A program made the position numbers and the translations under genes. This document shows positions 1 to 6,214 of a DNA stretch of 12,697 nucleotides, piece after piece; the stretch's first letter is position 1, and every line of letters begins with the position of its first letter. This DNA comes from Clostridia bacterium (lineage in GTDB: Bacteria > Bacillota > Clostridia > Christensenellales > UBA1242), in assembly GCA_028704215.1 (NCBI GenBank), contig JAQVLJ010000023.1:1-12697 (forward strand), read 5' to 3'. The notes beneath the pieces are model-generated. The model saw only the letters and a program-made list of their open reading frames with translations, was not told where the DNA came from and made no database searches.

Positions 1-15
1 CCGTCAAGTGAGCAG

Positions 16-402
16 TCATTGAAAATAATTAAATATAAAACAGGACTGTCCGGAAAAATCACGATAAATTCGTGGTTTTTTGTTCCCATTTTTAACAAAA
101 AAATCTTTCTCTATATCGTTGGGTGCGTTATTATTAAGTGTTTGATGAGGTCTATAATCGTTATAATAATCTATATACGAAAACATACTTTCTTGTAGCT
201 CATCAAACGAAGTGTATTCCTTTGTGTTATACTCTTCCCTTTTTAAATTAGAAAAAAATGATTCCATACAAGCATTATCGTATGGATTACCAGCTTTTGA
301 AAATGATTGATTTACTTTAAATAACCTTAATAATTCTCTAAACTCGTATGCAGTATAATTTGATCCTTGATCACTATGAAAAGACAAATCTTTTGGTGTA
401 AC
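16..402 (-). pseudogene. IS3-family transposase (OrfB), 5'-truncated
   Basis: This is the C-terminal part of a DDE (rve) integrase-fold transposase, which would cut and join IS ends. The visible motif HSDQGSNYT carries the second catalytic Asp (codon at 372-370), and NPYDNACMESFF carries the catalytic Glu (264-262). They are separated by exactly 35 residues, the D-x35-E spacing of IS3-family transposases. The family's C-terminal signature YNDYRPHQTLNNNAP follows. The first catalytic Asp and the whole N-terminal half are missing. The open frame continues upstream to 498, but the residues encoded there are hydrophobic and Cys-rich and unlike any transposase, so the IS homology appears to break near 402. 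The product should be inactive. A decayed second copy of the same 3' end lies at 2810-2940 in the same orientation. The IS terminus probably lies near position 11, where similarity between the two copies stops. Confidence 0.85.
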
Positions 403-484
403 ACAAAAACAGCAAAAGATGTGGTGATAATGTGTTGGCAGTATTGCAAGAAAACAGTTGGCAATTAAAAACGCAGCAAACAAT

Positions 485-518
485 AAAAAAAAGCTCACTT
501 TATTAAGTGAGCTTTTTT
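485..518 (-). terminator. Rho-independent terminator of the repeat lipoprotein gene
   Basis: The hairpin GCTCACTT (493-500) / AAGTGAGC (505-512) has a perfect 8-bp stem and a 4-nt loop. An A-run precedes it (485-492) and a T-run follows it (513-518), so it can work in both directions. On the minus strand it starts about 10 nt after the stop codon of the lipoprotein gene and is followed by eight U. Confidence 0.85.
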
Positions 519-527
519 AAATTATTA

Positions 528-2723
528 TTAAACAAAATAACTGTTCTTTTCTCCAATATAGTTTATTATTTCATTTCGAGTAGTTTGTTCTTTTCTTATT
601 ATAAATTCACCAACCAAGTTTGTGTAATTTTCTGTTATAGCATTTTGCTCTGCTTGCGTTAATGTGTTGTTTAAGAAAGTGGTTAGCCCATTATTTTCAT
701 TTTCGTTGTAAGCTGTTAATTCATAATCTCCCAAGTTTGCTTTTTGAACAAAAAACATTGGGATTTCAATTTTTATTTTTGAATAAGAATCATTTATCTC
801 GTCATACGCATAAAAGTACATATCTTTCATTTCAATGTCATATTGCCTAGATCCAAGTCCAAAACTATTTCTTTTTGCTTTGAATATATTTAAACTGTTA
901 TTTATATAAATTGTGTCTAAGTTAAGCCCATTAATTTCATCAACTTTTTTAATAGAATTAAAACCTTCAATATCATACAAGCTAAACCATAATGTGTCAA
1001 AGTCTACCATTTTGTTGGTTTCTTTAACTTCTGCACCTATAAATTTACCGGTTAAATTGTCATAAGTTTCTAAATATCCTTCAATGATTAGGTCGTCGGT
1101 TTCTCTTTTGTTTGAAATTATTGTTGTATAATTTTCATCAACTTTTATTAATGCTGTTGTTTTTAAATTATTTTCTGCTGTTCCATAGAACTCATAAAAG
1201 TATCCTGTAACTCCTTGTTGATCTGCAATAAATTCTACTTGTGAAACCGCAATTCCAAAAATACTTAAGGCGATTTTGAGTTCGTTTTCTGATATATCAT
1301 ATCTTATTACATTTAAATCAGACAATTGAATTCTTCCGCTAGCTATTCCATCTGCTATATTGTACCCTATTTCAATAGCAACAGTTCCATAGCTTGCAAG
1401 TAAAATGTTTGAATTATCTGTTAACTCCAACTTAATATTAAAGTTTTCTGTTTGATGCTCAAAAAGCTTATAGTTATTAGGTCCATCATTTAAAAATAGT
1501 TGATATGCATCAATTATTATGCTTGAATAATTATAAAAACCATTTAAGTGTTTCATAACAGATTGCATCTGTAATAAGTTTTCATAAACAACATTCATTT
1601 GTTTACCAAGTCCCATTTGAGGTATTGAATTAACGCTTACAAAGTTAGAATTGAAATCTATTTGCTCTGCGCCATTATAAAGCCGGTTTTCAATTGCAAA
1701 ACTTTCTGGCAAAAATTCCCACATCTCGGGCAATACAAATAATTTACTTAATACATCAAATGCCATTCCAGTAAAATCAGGATTGATTTTTAATGTTGCT
1801 GTTAATTCTAACATGTTATAATTTTTGCCACTTAAAACAGCAGTCGCTTGATATGTGCCTACTTCTGTTCCTGCATTATTTATATATTGAACTGTAACAC
1901 CAACTGGTATATTGCCTTCAACAATAAGTTCTCTTAGCATTTCATTATATGTAAATGTGGTGTCAGAAAAGGAAACACCAACTATATTAATTTTTTCTAT
2001 TATTAAAGTTGCTTGTAAAATTATAGTTTTGTAGCCAACTGCAGAAATGGTTGCAGTTGCATTATACTCACCAGCATCAACTCCTAAATTATTTGTATAA
2101 CTAACAGTTGAGCCTGCTGGTAAGCTTCCATTAATCTCTATAGTTTTTTGATTGCCGTCATATGAATAAGATATATTATCAAAGGTTATTCCTGTAAACT
2201 CTCTTTCTAATATTGTTAGATCTGCCTGCAAAACCAGTGTTTCATACCCATTAGCAGAAATAGTTGCTGTTGCATTATACTCGCCAATTTCTGAAGCTTT
2301 ATTATTGGAATAAATCACACTTGCGCCTTCAGGCAATATGCCAGAAACTTCGATAGTTTTTTCTTCGCCATCATAGTAATAGTTTTGGTTATCAAAACTA
2401 ATGCCAGAAAATTGTATTCCTAAGATTGTTAAAGTTGCTGTCAGTGTTAGCTCGTTGTATCCTTCAGCCGTTATTACAACAGTTGAAAGATATTCGCCAA
2501 TATTGGTTGCTTTATTATTTTGGTAAACAGCTTCAGCGCCTTGTGGCAGATTTCCAGTTATCAAAATTTCTTTTTCAGTTCCATCATATTCAAAGCTAGT
2601 ATCCTCAAAAGATATTCCTGTAATGTTTTTAATTTCTGAAATTTCCTCTCCGCATCCTGTCAAAAAAATTGTTCCTGCAACTATTAGTAAGAATGAAATA
2701 ATTGTAATTTTTATTTTGTTCAT
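528..2723 (-). CDS. Secreted lipoprotein with four MBG-like repeats
   Basis: This 731-residue protein starts with a type II signal peptide: a basic N-terminus (MNKIKI), a hydrophobic core, then the lipobox LTGC with Cys24. The mature protein should be lipid-anchored on the outer face of the membrane. Residues about 34-317 form four tandem repeats of 71 residues. Each carries the pattern F..Y(D)G..K.I.V.G.LP.G..V.Y.NN....GEY.ATA.IS..GY..L.L.A.L.I, which resembles MBG/Ig-like beta-sandwich modules of Firmicute surface proteins. Repeat 4 is the most diverged: it has YNEM in place of YDGT and GTYQATA in place of GEY. The last 410 or so residues match no family I recognise and look like a mixed beta-rich domain. 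The start is supported by GGAG 7 nt before the ATG, and the gene has its own promoter and terminator, so it is monocistronic. It lies between two IS3 remnants, which suggests acquisition or mobility. A role in adhesion or polymer binding is inference only. Confidence 0.85.
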   Translation of the reverse strand: MNKIKITIISFLLIVAGTIFLTGCGEEISEIKNITGISFEDTSFEYDGTEKEILITGNLPQGAEAVYQNNKATNIGEYLSTVVITAEGYNELTLTATLTILGIQFSGISFDNQNYYYDGEEKTIEVSGILPEGASVIYSNNKASEIGEYNATATISANGYETLVLQADLTILEREFTGITFDNISYSYDGNQKTIEINGSLPAGSTVSYTNNLGVDAGEYNATATISAVGYKTIILQATLIIEKINIVGVSFSDTTFTYNEMLRELIVEGNIPVGVTVQYINNAGTEVGTYQATAVLSGKNYNMLELTATLKINPDFTGMAFDVLSKLFVLPEMWEFLPESFAIENRLYNGAEQIDFNSNFVSVNSIPQMGLGKQMNVVYENLLQMQSVMKHLNGFYNYSSIIIDAYQLFLNDGPNNYKLFEHQTENFNIKLELTDNSNILLASYGTVAIEIGYNIADGIASGRIQLSDLNVIRYDISENELKIALSIFGIAVSQVEFIADQQGVTGYFYEFYGTAENNLKTTALIKVDENYTTIISNKRETDDLIIEGYLETYDNLTGKFIGAEVKETNKMVDFDTLWFSLYDIEGFNSIKKVDEINGLNLDTIYINNSLNIFKAKRNSFGLGSRQYDIEMKDMYFYAYDEINDSYSKIKIEIPMFFVQKANLGDYELTAYNENENNGLTTFLNNTLTQAEQNAITENYTNLVGEFIIRKEQTTRNEIINYIGEKNSYFV
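1773..2624 (-). repeat. Four tandem 213-bp coding repeats (MBG-like modules)
   Basis: The repeats occupy approximately 2624-2412, 2411-2199, 2198-1986 and 1985-1773 in reading order. The period is exactly 71 codons: the Gly in the ITG / FSG / FTG / IVG motif recurs at residues 36, 107, 178 and 249. Repeats 2 and 3 are the closest pair, sharing the GEYNATATIS segment. Repeat 4 is the most diverged. Confidence 0.8.
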
Positions 2724-2748
2724 AAATACTCCAATTTTTAATAATTAA

Positions 2749-2777
2749 ATAATATCATTTTTTTATTACTTTATCAA
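2749..2777 (-). promoter_or_regulatory. Promoter of the repeat lipoprotein gene
   Basis: Read on the minus strand, a -35 box TTGATA (2777-2772) and a -10 box TATTAT (2754-2749) are separated by 17 nt. Transcription would start near 2742, giving a leader of about 20 nt that contains the GGAG ribosome binding site. The promoter lies inside the boundary of the IS remnant that begins near 2805. Confidence 0.6.
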
Positions 2778-2809
2778 ATTAAAATAATATTTTTAAAAAA
2801 ACTAAGCAG

Positions 2810-2940
2810 TCATTGAAAAGAGCTAAATGTAAAATTGAACTGTCTAGAAAAAAAAACAATTGATTTGTGGTTTTTTTGTTTGCGTTTTTATCAAAAACTT
2901 TACTTCTATAACATTAAATGCGTTACTTTTAAAGTGTTTT
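2810..2940 (-). pseudogene. Decayed 3' end of a second IS3 transposase copy
   Basis: The stretch from about 2805 aligns along its length with 11-150, beginning with the shared AGCAGTCATTGAAAA. Translated in the same frame it keeps the terminal pattern N-A-x-N-x-I-E...F..K...KKP.I...FS.Q...FQ-stop, but it has an in-frame stop near its left (N-terminal) end and many substitutions. Only the last 40 or so codons and the IS end survive. It is older or faster-decaying than the copy at 16-402 and lies in the same orientation, upstream of the lipoprotein gene. Confidence 0.7.
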
Positions 2941-2952
2941 TATAGTAACTCA

Positions 2953-2996
2953 CCCTTCCCGCCATATTAAAAACCCTGAAAAATTCAGGGTTTTTT
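2953..2996 (+). other. tRNA-like 3' tail followed by a terminator
   Basis: A short CCTTCCCGCCA tail ends at 2964. The following ATATTAAAAACCCTGAA is the same as the sequence after the tRNA-Ser 3' half that ends at 3258. A terminator hairpin follows: CCCTGAA (2974-2980) / TTCAGGG (2984-2990), with a 3-nt loop and six T. No T-arm is present, so at most the last dozen tRNA bases survive. I read it as the trimmed end of another copy of the same tRNA-proximal junction. Confidence 0.45.
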
Positions 2997-3195
2997 CATA
3001 TTTTGAAGACTAAAAATGATGTGAAAAACCATTGAGATTTTTACCAGATTTTTCTTGAAGAGTTTTAATATTACTAAAAAGCTTTAAAGGGTATTAAGTG
3101 GTTTTAAAAAGCATTTAAAACAACGGAGTTTAGGCGGATTAAATGGTTTTAAGTGATATTAACAGTCGTTAAAAATTGTTAAGAAATAAATTACT
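2997..3195. other. AT-rich non-coding stretch with short direct repeats
   Basis: No convincing gene is present. The stretch carries the direct repeat ATTAAGTGGTTTTAA (3093-3107) / ATTAAATGGTTTTAA (3138-3152), with one mismatch and 45 nt from start to start. Shorter echoes are AGATTTTT twice near 3032-3056, and AAGTGATATTAAC. It ends at the 16-mer that leads into the tRNA-Ser 3' half. Repeats of this size next to a broken tRNA resemble arm-type sites of tyrosine integrases, but that is inference. Confidence 0.4.
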
Positions 3196-3202
3196 AGAAA
3201 AA

Positions 3203-3258
3203 CTTGAAAACCGTTGATGTGAGAGCATCCGCAGGTTCGAATCCTGTGTCCTCCGCCA
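3203..3258 (+). pseudogene. 3' half of tRNA-Ser(UGA), att-site-like remnant
   Basis: The sequence begins at a seryl anticodon loop CTTGAAA (3203-3209, anticodon TGA at 3205-3207). It continues through the 3' strand of the anticodon stem and a long variable arm (GATG...CATC, 3216-3228). The T-arm follows (GCAGG / TTCGAAT / CCTGT, 3231-3247), then the acceptor 3' strand GTCCTCC with discriminator G and encoded CCA (3256-3258). The five bases before the loop are AAAAA and cannot pair with the 3' anticodon-stem strand. No D-arm or 5' acceptor strand (GGAGGAC) exists upstream, so this is a half gene. A break at the anticodon loop is where many tyrosine integrases cross over. Confidence 0.75.
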
Positions 3259-3261
3259 TAT

Positions 3262-3290
3262 TAAAAACCCTGAAATTTAGGTTTTTTTTA
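3262..3290. terminator. Terminator between the tRNA-Ser half and the HAD gene
   Basis: An A-run, a short stem CCTGA / TTTAGG and a T-run (3282-3289) form a weak bidirectional terminator. It sits directly after the tRNA 3' half on the plus strand and just beyond the stop of the minus-strand HAD gene. It matches the terminator at 2968-2996 except that its stem is more degraded. Confidence 0.5.
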
Positions 3291-3297
3291 CTTTTAT

Positions 3298-4005
3298 TTA
3301 GTTTTTTAACTTTACTAAAAACTTTTTTAATTGATTTAAATCTTTAAAGCAAATATCTGCACCTGCTGAAAATAATTGTTTTTTGCTGTGTTTTCCGGTA
3401 AACACTCCTATTGCAGTTATGTTTATATTTTTTGCAGCTTCCATATCTTTAACAGAATCGCCAACATACCAAATATTATTTTTTGAAGAAACTTTTAAGT
3501 CTTTAAGTGCACTATCTATCATAAATGGATTAGGTTTAATTAATTCCACACTAAAAGGTTGTGGTCTACCCTTAATTGTAGTAAAGAAAAAATCAATCTT
3601 ATGCGCTTGTAAAAACTTTGTTATAACTTCATGTGAGTTGTTTGAAATAATTCCAATTTTAATATTTATTGATTTTAAAAAATTCAGAAGCACAATTGCG
3701 TCGTTTATCAACTCTGCATTTTCTGTAATAATAAACTCAAAATTAGTGATTAACTTTTCGGAATCATGTATTATCTTTTCTGAGTTTTTTAATGTTTTAT
3801 TTGTTATTCTGCAAAGTTCATACCATGTTATATAACCGTCTTTTTTACCAAAGAAATATTTATCTGGAACATTTATAAAATTTGAAAAATAGTTTAACAC
3901 CATACCATTTAACGTAACTAATGAATGTGGATTGTGTTTATATAAATATGCAAGTGTGCTATCAAAATCAAATAATATTGTAGAAGGAAAATTTATTTTT
4001 GTCAT
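3298..4005 (-). CDS. HAD-superfamily phosphatase (Gph/PpaX-like)
   Basis: This 235-residue soluble phosphohydrolase has all the HAD motifs. Motif I is LFDFDST (nucleophile Asp13, acid/base Asp15). Motif II is IISNNS (Ser121). Motif III is Lys157 in KPNP. Motif IV is YVGDSVKDMEAA (Asp183, Asp187). An alpha-helical cap lies between motifs I and II (about residues 20-105), so it is subfamily IA, the group that includes phosphoglycolate phosphatase and pyrophosphatase PpaX. The substrate cannot be told from the sequence. The start is supported by AAGGAG five nt before the ATG. The gene stands alone between two tRNA-Ser 3' halves, with its own promoter and terminator. It therefore looks like the only cargo of a small tRNA-bounded islet of about 1 kb. 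Confidence 0.85.
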   Translation of the reverse strand: MTKINFPSTILFDFDSTLAYLYKHNPHSLVTLNGMVLNYFSNFINVPDKYFFGKKDGYITWYELCRITNKTLKNSEKIIHDSEKLITNFEFIITENAELINDAIVLLNFLKSINIKIGIISNNSHEVITKFLQAHKIDFFFTTIKGRPQPFSVELIKPNPFMIDSALKDLKVSSKNNIWYVGDSVKDMEAAKNINITAIGVFTGKHSKKQLFSAGADICFKDLNQLKKFLVKLKN

Positions 4006-4028
4006 TTTTACTCCTTACTCTTACAAAT

Positions 4029-4056
4029 ATAATAACAAAAAACATCAAATAATCAA
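4029..4056 (-). promoter_or_regulatory. Promoter of the HAD phosphatase gene
   Basis: On the minus strand a -35 box TTGATT (4056-4051) and a -10 box TATTAT (4034-4029) are separated by 16 nt. The predicted start is near 4022, about 17 nt before the ATG, and the short leader holds the AAGGAG ribosome binding site. Confidence 0.5.
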
Positions 4057-4249
4057 AAGCTTTCTAATAAACTTCTAACAGATGAGAAGAAATTTGCTAC
4101 TTTTATAAAATAACTTTAACTAACTTTGTTATGTAGTTGGCTACAAGTAAAATAACTTTGAAGTGCTGGATTTATGCGGTTTTTATTGGTTTTTATAGTG
4201 ATAAAAATAACTAAAAATAACTTATGTTTGTATATAAATGACTTCCAAG
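4057..4249. other. AT-rich non-coding stretch with four AAAATAACT repeats
   Basis: There is no credible gene here. The motif AAAATAACT recurs in the same direction at 4107-4115, 4149-4157, 4204-4212 and 4214-4222. The first two copies extend to AAAATAACTTT and the last two are back to back. A shorter TAACTTT lies at 4121-4127. As with the stretch before the other tRNA-Ser half, these repeats end shortly before the 16-mer that opens the broken tRNA, which is the layout of integrase arm-binding sites. Confidence 0.45.
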
Positions 4250-4256
4250 AGAAAAA

Positions 4257-4314
<58 letters not shown>

Positions 4315-4316
4315 AT

Positions 4317-4356
4317 AAAAAATCACTTTTGTCTTAACAGGCTCAAGTGATTTTTT
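4317..4356 (+). terminator. Terminator after the tRNA-Ser 3' half
   Basis: A 12-bp stem pairs AAAAAATCACTT (4317-4328) with AAGTGATTTTTT (4345-4356) around a 16-nt loop. The stem's own T-run provides the release tract. It starts three bases after the CCA, as expected for the native terminator of a tRNA gene. Confidence 0.7.
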
Positions 4357-4432
4357 AATGATTAGTGAATAGTGAAGAATCAATAATTAAAGATAAGTTA
4401 TTTTATAACTCTTCACTCTTCATTATTCATTA
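4356..4432. repeat. Imperfect inverted repeat, possible small hairpin element
   Basis: The arms 4356-4380 and 4408-4432 are 25 bases each and pair at 21 positions around a 27-nt AT-rich loop. The arms have a GTGAATAGTGAAGAA / TTCACTCTTCATTATTC character. Short dispersed repeats of this style occur in several Firmicute genomes. Whether this one is dispersed cannot be judged from a single window. Confidence 0.4.
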
Positions 4433-4445
4433 TGTTTACTTATAT

Positions 4446-4475
4446 GCCCGTAATTCCTAGCGATTACGGCTTTTT
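4446..4475 (+). terminator. Rho-independent hairpin on the plus strand
   Basis: The stem CCGTAAT (4448-4454) / ATTACGG (4463-4469) has an 8-nt loop and is followed by CTTTTT. The T-run is present only in the plus direction. No plus-strand gene lies immediately upstream apart from the tRNA half, so it may back up the tRNA terminator or be a remnant. Confidence 0.45.
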
Positions 4476-4498
4476 CATTTGTATAATTTTCGTTATAT

Positions 4499-5047
4499 TT
4501 AAAAACGGTCATTTGATGGCGATACTTTTTCACCGTTTAGTTTTACGATGTAGGCAGGGACACCTACAACTACGCTGTGAGGTGGCACATCGTGCAAAAC
4601 TACGCTTTGTGCACCCACAACTGCGCCCTCACCTACAACAATATTGCCTAGTATTTGAGCACCCGCATAGATTGTAACATTATCTTCAAGAGTAGGGTGT
4701 CTTTTGCCTTGCTCTTTTCCTGTTCCGCCCAGTGTAACATCGTGAAACAATACGACATTATTCCCTATTTCTGCCGTTTCGCCTATAACGAGTCCCATGC
4801 CATGGTCTATAAATGTACCATATCCAATTTTGCAGGCAGGGTGAATCTCTATACCAGTCAAAAAACGAGCAAACTGACTGATAACTCGCGCCAAAAATCT
4901 TAATTTGATTTTGTTAAAAAAGTGTGCTATTTCATACCATATCAAAGCATGCACTCCCGCATATGTAAATAACACTGTCCACCAATTACGTGCCGCTGGG
5001 TCGTTTTTTAATGCGGCTTTTAACCAAGAATTCAGTTTTTTGAACAT
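4499..5047 (-). CDS. cysE: Serine O-acetyltransferase (EpsC/CysE type)
   Basis: The enzyme transfers acetyl from acetyl-CoA to L-serine, giving O-acetylserine, the first committed step of cysteine synthesis in the cytosol. This 182-residue protein has the short helical N-domain with the DPAAR motif (16-20). The left-handed beta-helix of hexapeptide repeats begins near residue 66. Hallmarks are GIEIHP (65-70), FIDHGMG with the likely catalytic His82, GETAEIG, and VTLGGTGKEQGKRHPTL (104-120), followed by VVGVPA. It is the short Gram-positive form, lacking the long N-domain of the E. coli enzyme. The ATG at 5047 is the only usable start before an in-frame TGA. No Shine-Dalgarno is visible and the predicted leader is only about 16 nt. 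No cysK or other cysteine gene is adjacent. Confidence 0.95.
   Translation of the reverse strand: MFKKLNSWLKAALKNDPAARNWWTVLFTYAGVHALIWYEIAHFFNKIKLRFLARVISQFARFLTGIEIHPACKIGYGTFIDHGMGLVIGETAEIGNNVVLFHDVTLGGTGKEQGKRHPTLEDNVTIYAGAQILGNIVVGEGAVVGAQSVVLHDVPPHSVVVGVPAYIVKLNGEKVSPSNDRF
4501..4538 (-). terminator. Weak terminator overlapping the end of cysE
   Basis: On the minus strand AAACGGT (4538-4532) can pair with ACCGTTT (4509-4503) across a 22-nt loop, and the second arm runs into TTTTT. The hairpin lies within the last dozen codons of cysE. The long loop and short U-tract make it a tentative call. Confidence 0.3.
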
Positions 5048-5070
5048 AATTTTGTCATCTATTGATAATC

Positions 5071-5100
5071 ATTATATTGGCAAAACGAAAAAATGGTGAA
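5071..5100 (-). promoter_or_regulatory. Promoter of cysE
   Basis: A perfect -10 box TATAAT (5076-5071, minus strand) has a poor -35 box TTCACC (5100-5095) 18 nt upstream. Transcription would begin near 5064, giving a leader of about 16 nt without a ribosome binding site. No T-box or other cysteine-responsive leader fits in that space. Confidence 0.5.
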
Positions 5101-5210
5101 TAATCCCCAAAAAATCAATAGCAAAATATTATAAAACAAGTCATAATAATTTATAAAAAAAATTTTTGCAGAAAAATGTTGAAAAAATGATAACGGTTTT
5201 TTTTACGTAG

Positions 5211-5219
5211 TGTTAAAAT
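5211..5219 (+). promoter_or_regulatory. Extended -10 promoter placing the start at the ATG
   Basis: TGT followed by TAAAAT (5214-5219) reads as an extended -10 element. Transcription starting about 7-8 nt later would begin at or within two bases of the ATG at 5228. That agrees with the lack of any Shine-Dalgarno and suggests a leaderless mRNA. No good -35 is seen. Confidence 0.45.
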
Positions 5220-5227
5220 ATTTTTAG

Positions 5228-6061
5228 ATGAGAAAAAAGAAAGAATACATAATAGTAAAAAGATACGTTGCAAACAAATGGTTTGCAGTTTTACTATTGG
5301 TAATGGGTATCATTGGTATCGCATTTATTTTGCATCAGATTTTTTCTTACACAACCTTGGTGCAACCTCAGTTAGAAAACTTATACCCTTTTTACACCAC
5401 GAACAATGTAAGTGGCTTAAACTATTTGGCATATTTCACTATAATATCCAATCTCGTTATCAGTTTGTATTTTGTTTCTCTTGCGCTGTCCATCTTCGGA
5501 GTAAAGGGTTTTAAAAACCTTGTGCTCAATCCTAGTCTGGTCAGCGCCGTTGTCCTGTACCTTTTCATAGTCGGCTTTGTATACTGTGGAGTACTTTCAT
5601 GGTTTATACAAGATTATGAATGGAATACTCCACTGTTTTTTCATAATATTATATCATACTGGCAGCACATAATCGTGCCCTTGTTTATGTTGGTTTTGCT
5701 ATTCAGACCTTTTACAAATCAGACAATTCCAAAAAAGTGTGCTTTTTACTACTTGATATTTCCATTTATATATCTAGTATTTTCACTACTGCGAGGCGGA
5801 CTGGGTACAAGCCACTTCTACGCGTATCCGTTTTTTAATGCACAGATGCTTTGGACATATTTGGGTCTTGGATCTCAATATCAAAGCACATTAGCGATTA
5901 TATATATGATAGTGTCTTTACTTATCTTGTTGGTTTTGTTCTACCTATTCGCTCGCTTCATTATTTATACACATAACAGCAATGTTAAAAAAATCTTTTA
6001 TAATACTATTGAGCAAAAAACGGCACCCGATGAAAAAACTGACATTATATACAAATCTTGA
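5228..6061 (+). CDS. Pr6Pr-like six-TM membrane protein
   Basis: This 277-residue integral membrane protein has six hydrophobic segments at about residues 17-39, 66-90, 104-126, 138-160, 170-190 and 218-247. Both ends are charged: MRKKKEY at the N-terminus and KTAPDEKTD near the C-terminus. The order of motifs matches the Pr6Pr family: SNLVISLYFV in helix 2, HNIISYWQHIIVPL in helix 4 (His147, Pro151), FPFIYLVFSLLRG in helix 5, and an extracytoplasmic FYAYPFFN. Function is not established for this family; conserved His and Tyr/Pro residues within the membrane hint at an enzyme or ligand-binding role. It is transcribed divergently from cysE and convergently with plsC, sharing a bidirectional terminator with the latter. 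No ribosome binding site precedes the ATG. Confidence 0.75.
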   Translation: MRKKKEYIIVKRYVANKWFAVLLLVMGIIGIAFILHQIFSYTTLVQPQLENLYPFYTTNNVSGLNYLAYFTIISNLVISLYFVSLALSIFGVKGFKNLVLNPSLVSAVVLYLFIVGFVYCGVLSWFIQDYEWNTPLFFHNIISYWQHIIVPLFMLVLLFRPFTNQTIPKKCAFYYLIFPFIYLVFSLLRGGLGTSHFYAYPFFNAQMLWTYLGLGSQYQSTLAIIYMIVSLLILLVLFYLFARFIIYTHNSNVKKIFYNTIEQKTAPDEKTDIIYKS

Positions 6062-6103
6062 CAATTGAATACTAATATGCTAATATTTCATTAAGAAATT
6101 TTT

Positions 6104-6160
6104 ATGGACATAAAGAGTATTTTTGAAAAGCTATCAGAAGGTAAGTACTACCATATTTAA
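6104..6160 (+). CDS. Possible 18-codon mini-ORF or gene-start remnant
   Basis: An ATG-to-TAA frame encodes a charged, helix-like peptide beginning MDIKSIFEKLSEGK. It lies between the Pr6Pr-like gene and the shared terminator. There is no Shine-Dalgarno, and AAATTTTT precedes the start. It reads like the first residues of a soluble protein that has lost its body, or it may be chance. Nothing in the neighbourhood supports a function. Confidence 0.15.
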   Translation: MDIKSIFEKLSEGKYYHI

Positions 6161-6184
6161 ACTAGCATATAAATTATATTTACT

Positions 6185-6214
6185 AAAAAAAGAAGCATTA
6201 AATTGCTTCTTTTT
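6185..6214. terminator. Bidirectional terminator shared by the Pr6Pr-like gene and plsC
   Basis: The stem AAAAAGAAGCA / TGCTTCTTTTT (11 bp) closes a 6-nt loop, with A and T tracts on both sides, so it works on both strands. On the minus strand it contains the last four codons of plsC, and the TAA stop (6198-6200) lies in the loop. Confidence 0.85.

Noticed and set aside
403..498. N-terminal 32 codons of the transposase frame
   Set aside because: They are hydrophobic and Cys-rich, do not resemble an IS3 transposase, and begin inside the lipoprotein terminator. I treat them as chance extension beyond the IS break.
1773..2624. Possible CRISPR-like or satellite repeat
   Set aside because: The periodicity is 213 bp, in frame and conserved at the protein level, so it is a coding domain repeat. 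There are no short identical repeats with spacers anywhere in the window.
11..2940. Active composite transposon
   Set aside because: Both IS copies are incomplete in this window, no terminal inverted-repeat pair or target duplication could be identified, and the right copy is heavily decayed.
2997..3258. Intact tRNA-Ser split by a group I intron at the anticodon loop
   Set aside because: No 5' half (GGAG-type acceptor strand, D-arm) lies upstream of either 3' half, and no intron core is apparent. A truncated tRNA at an integration site fits better.
3383..3835. 150-codon plus-strand ORF opposite the HAD gene
   Set aside because: It is the antisense shadow of the HAD gene: hydrophobic, no ribosome binding site, and the minus frame has every HAD motif.
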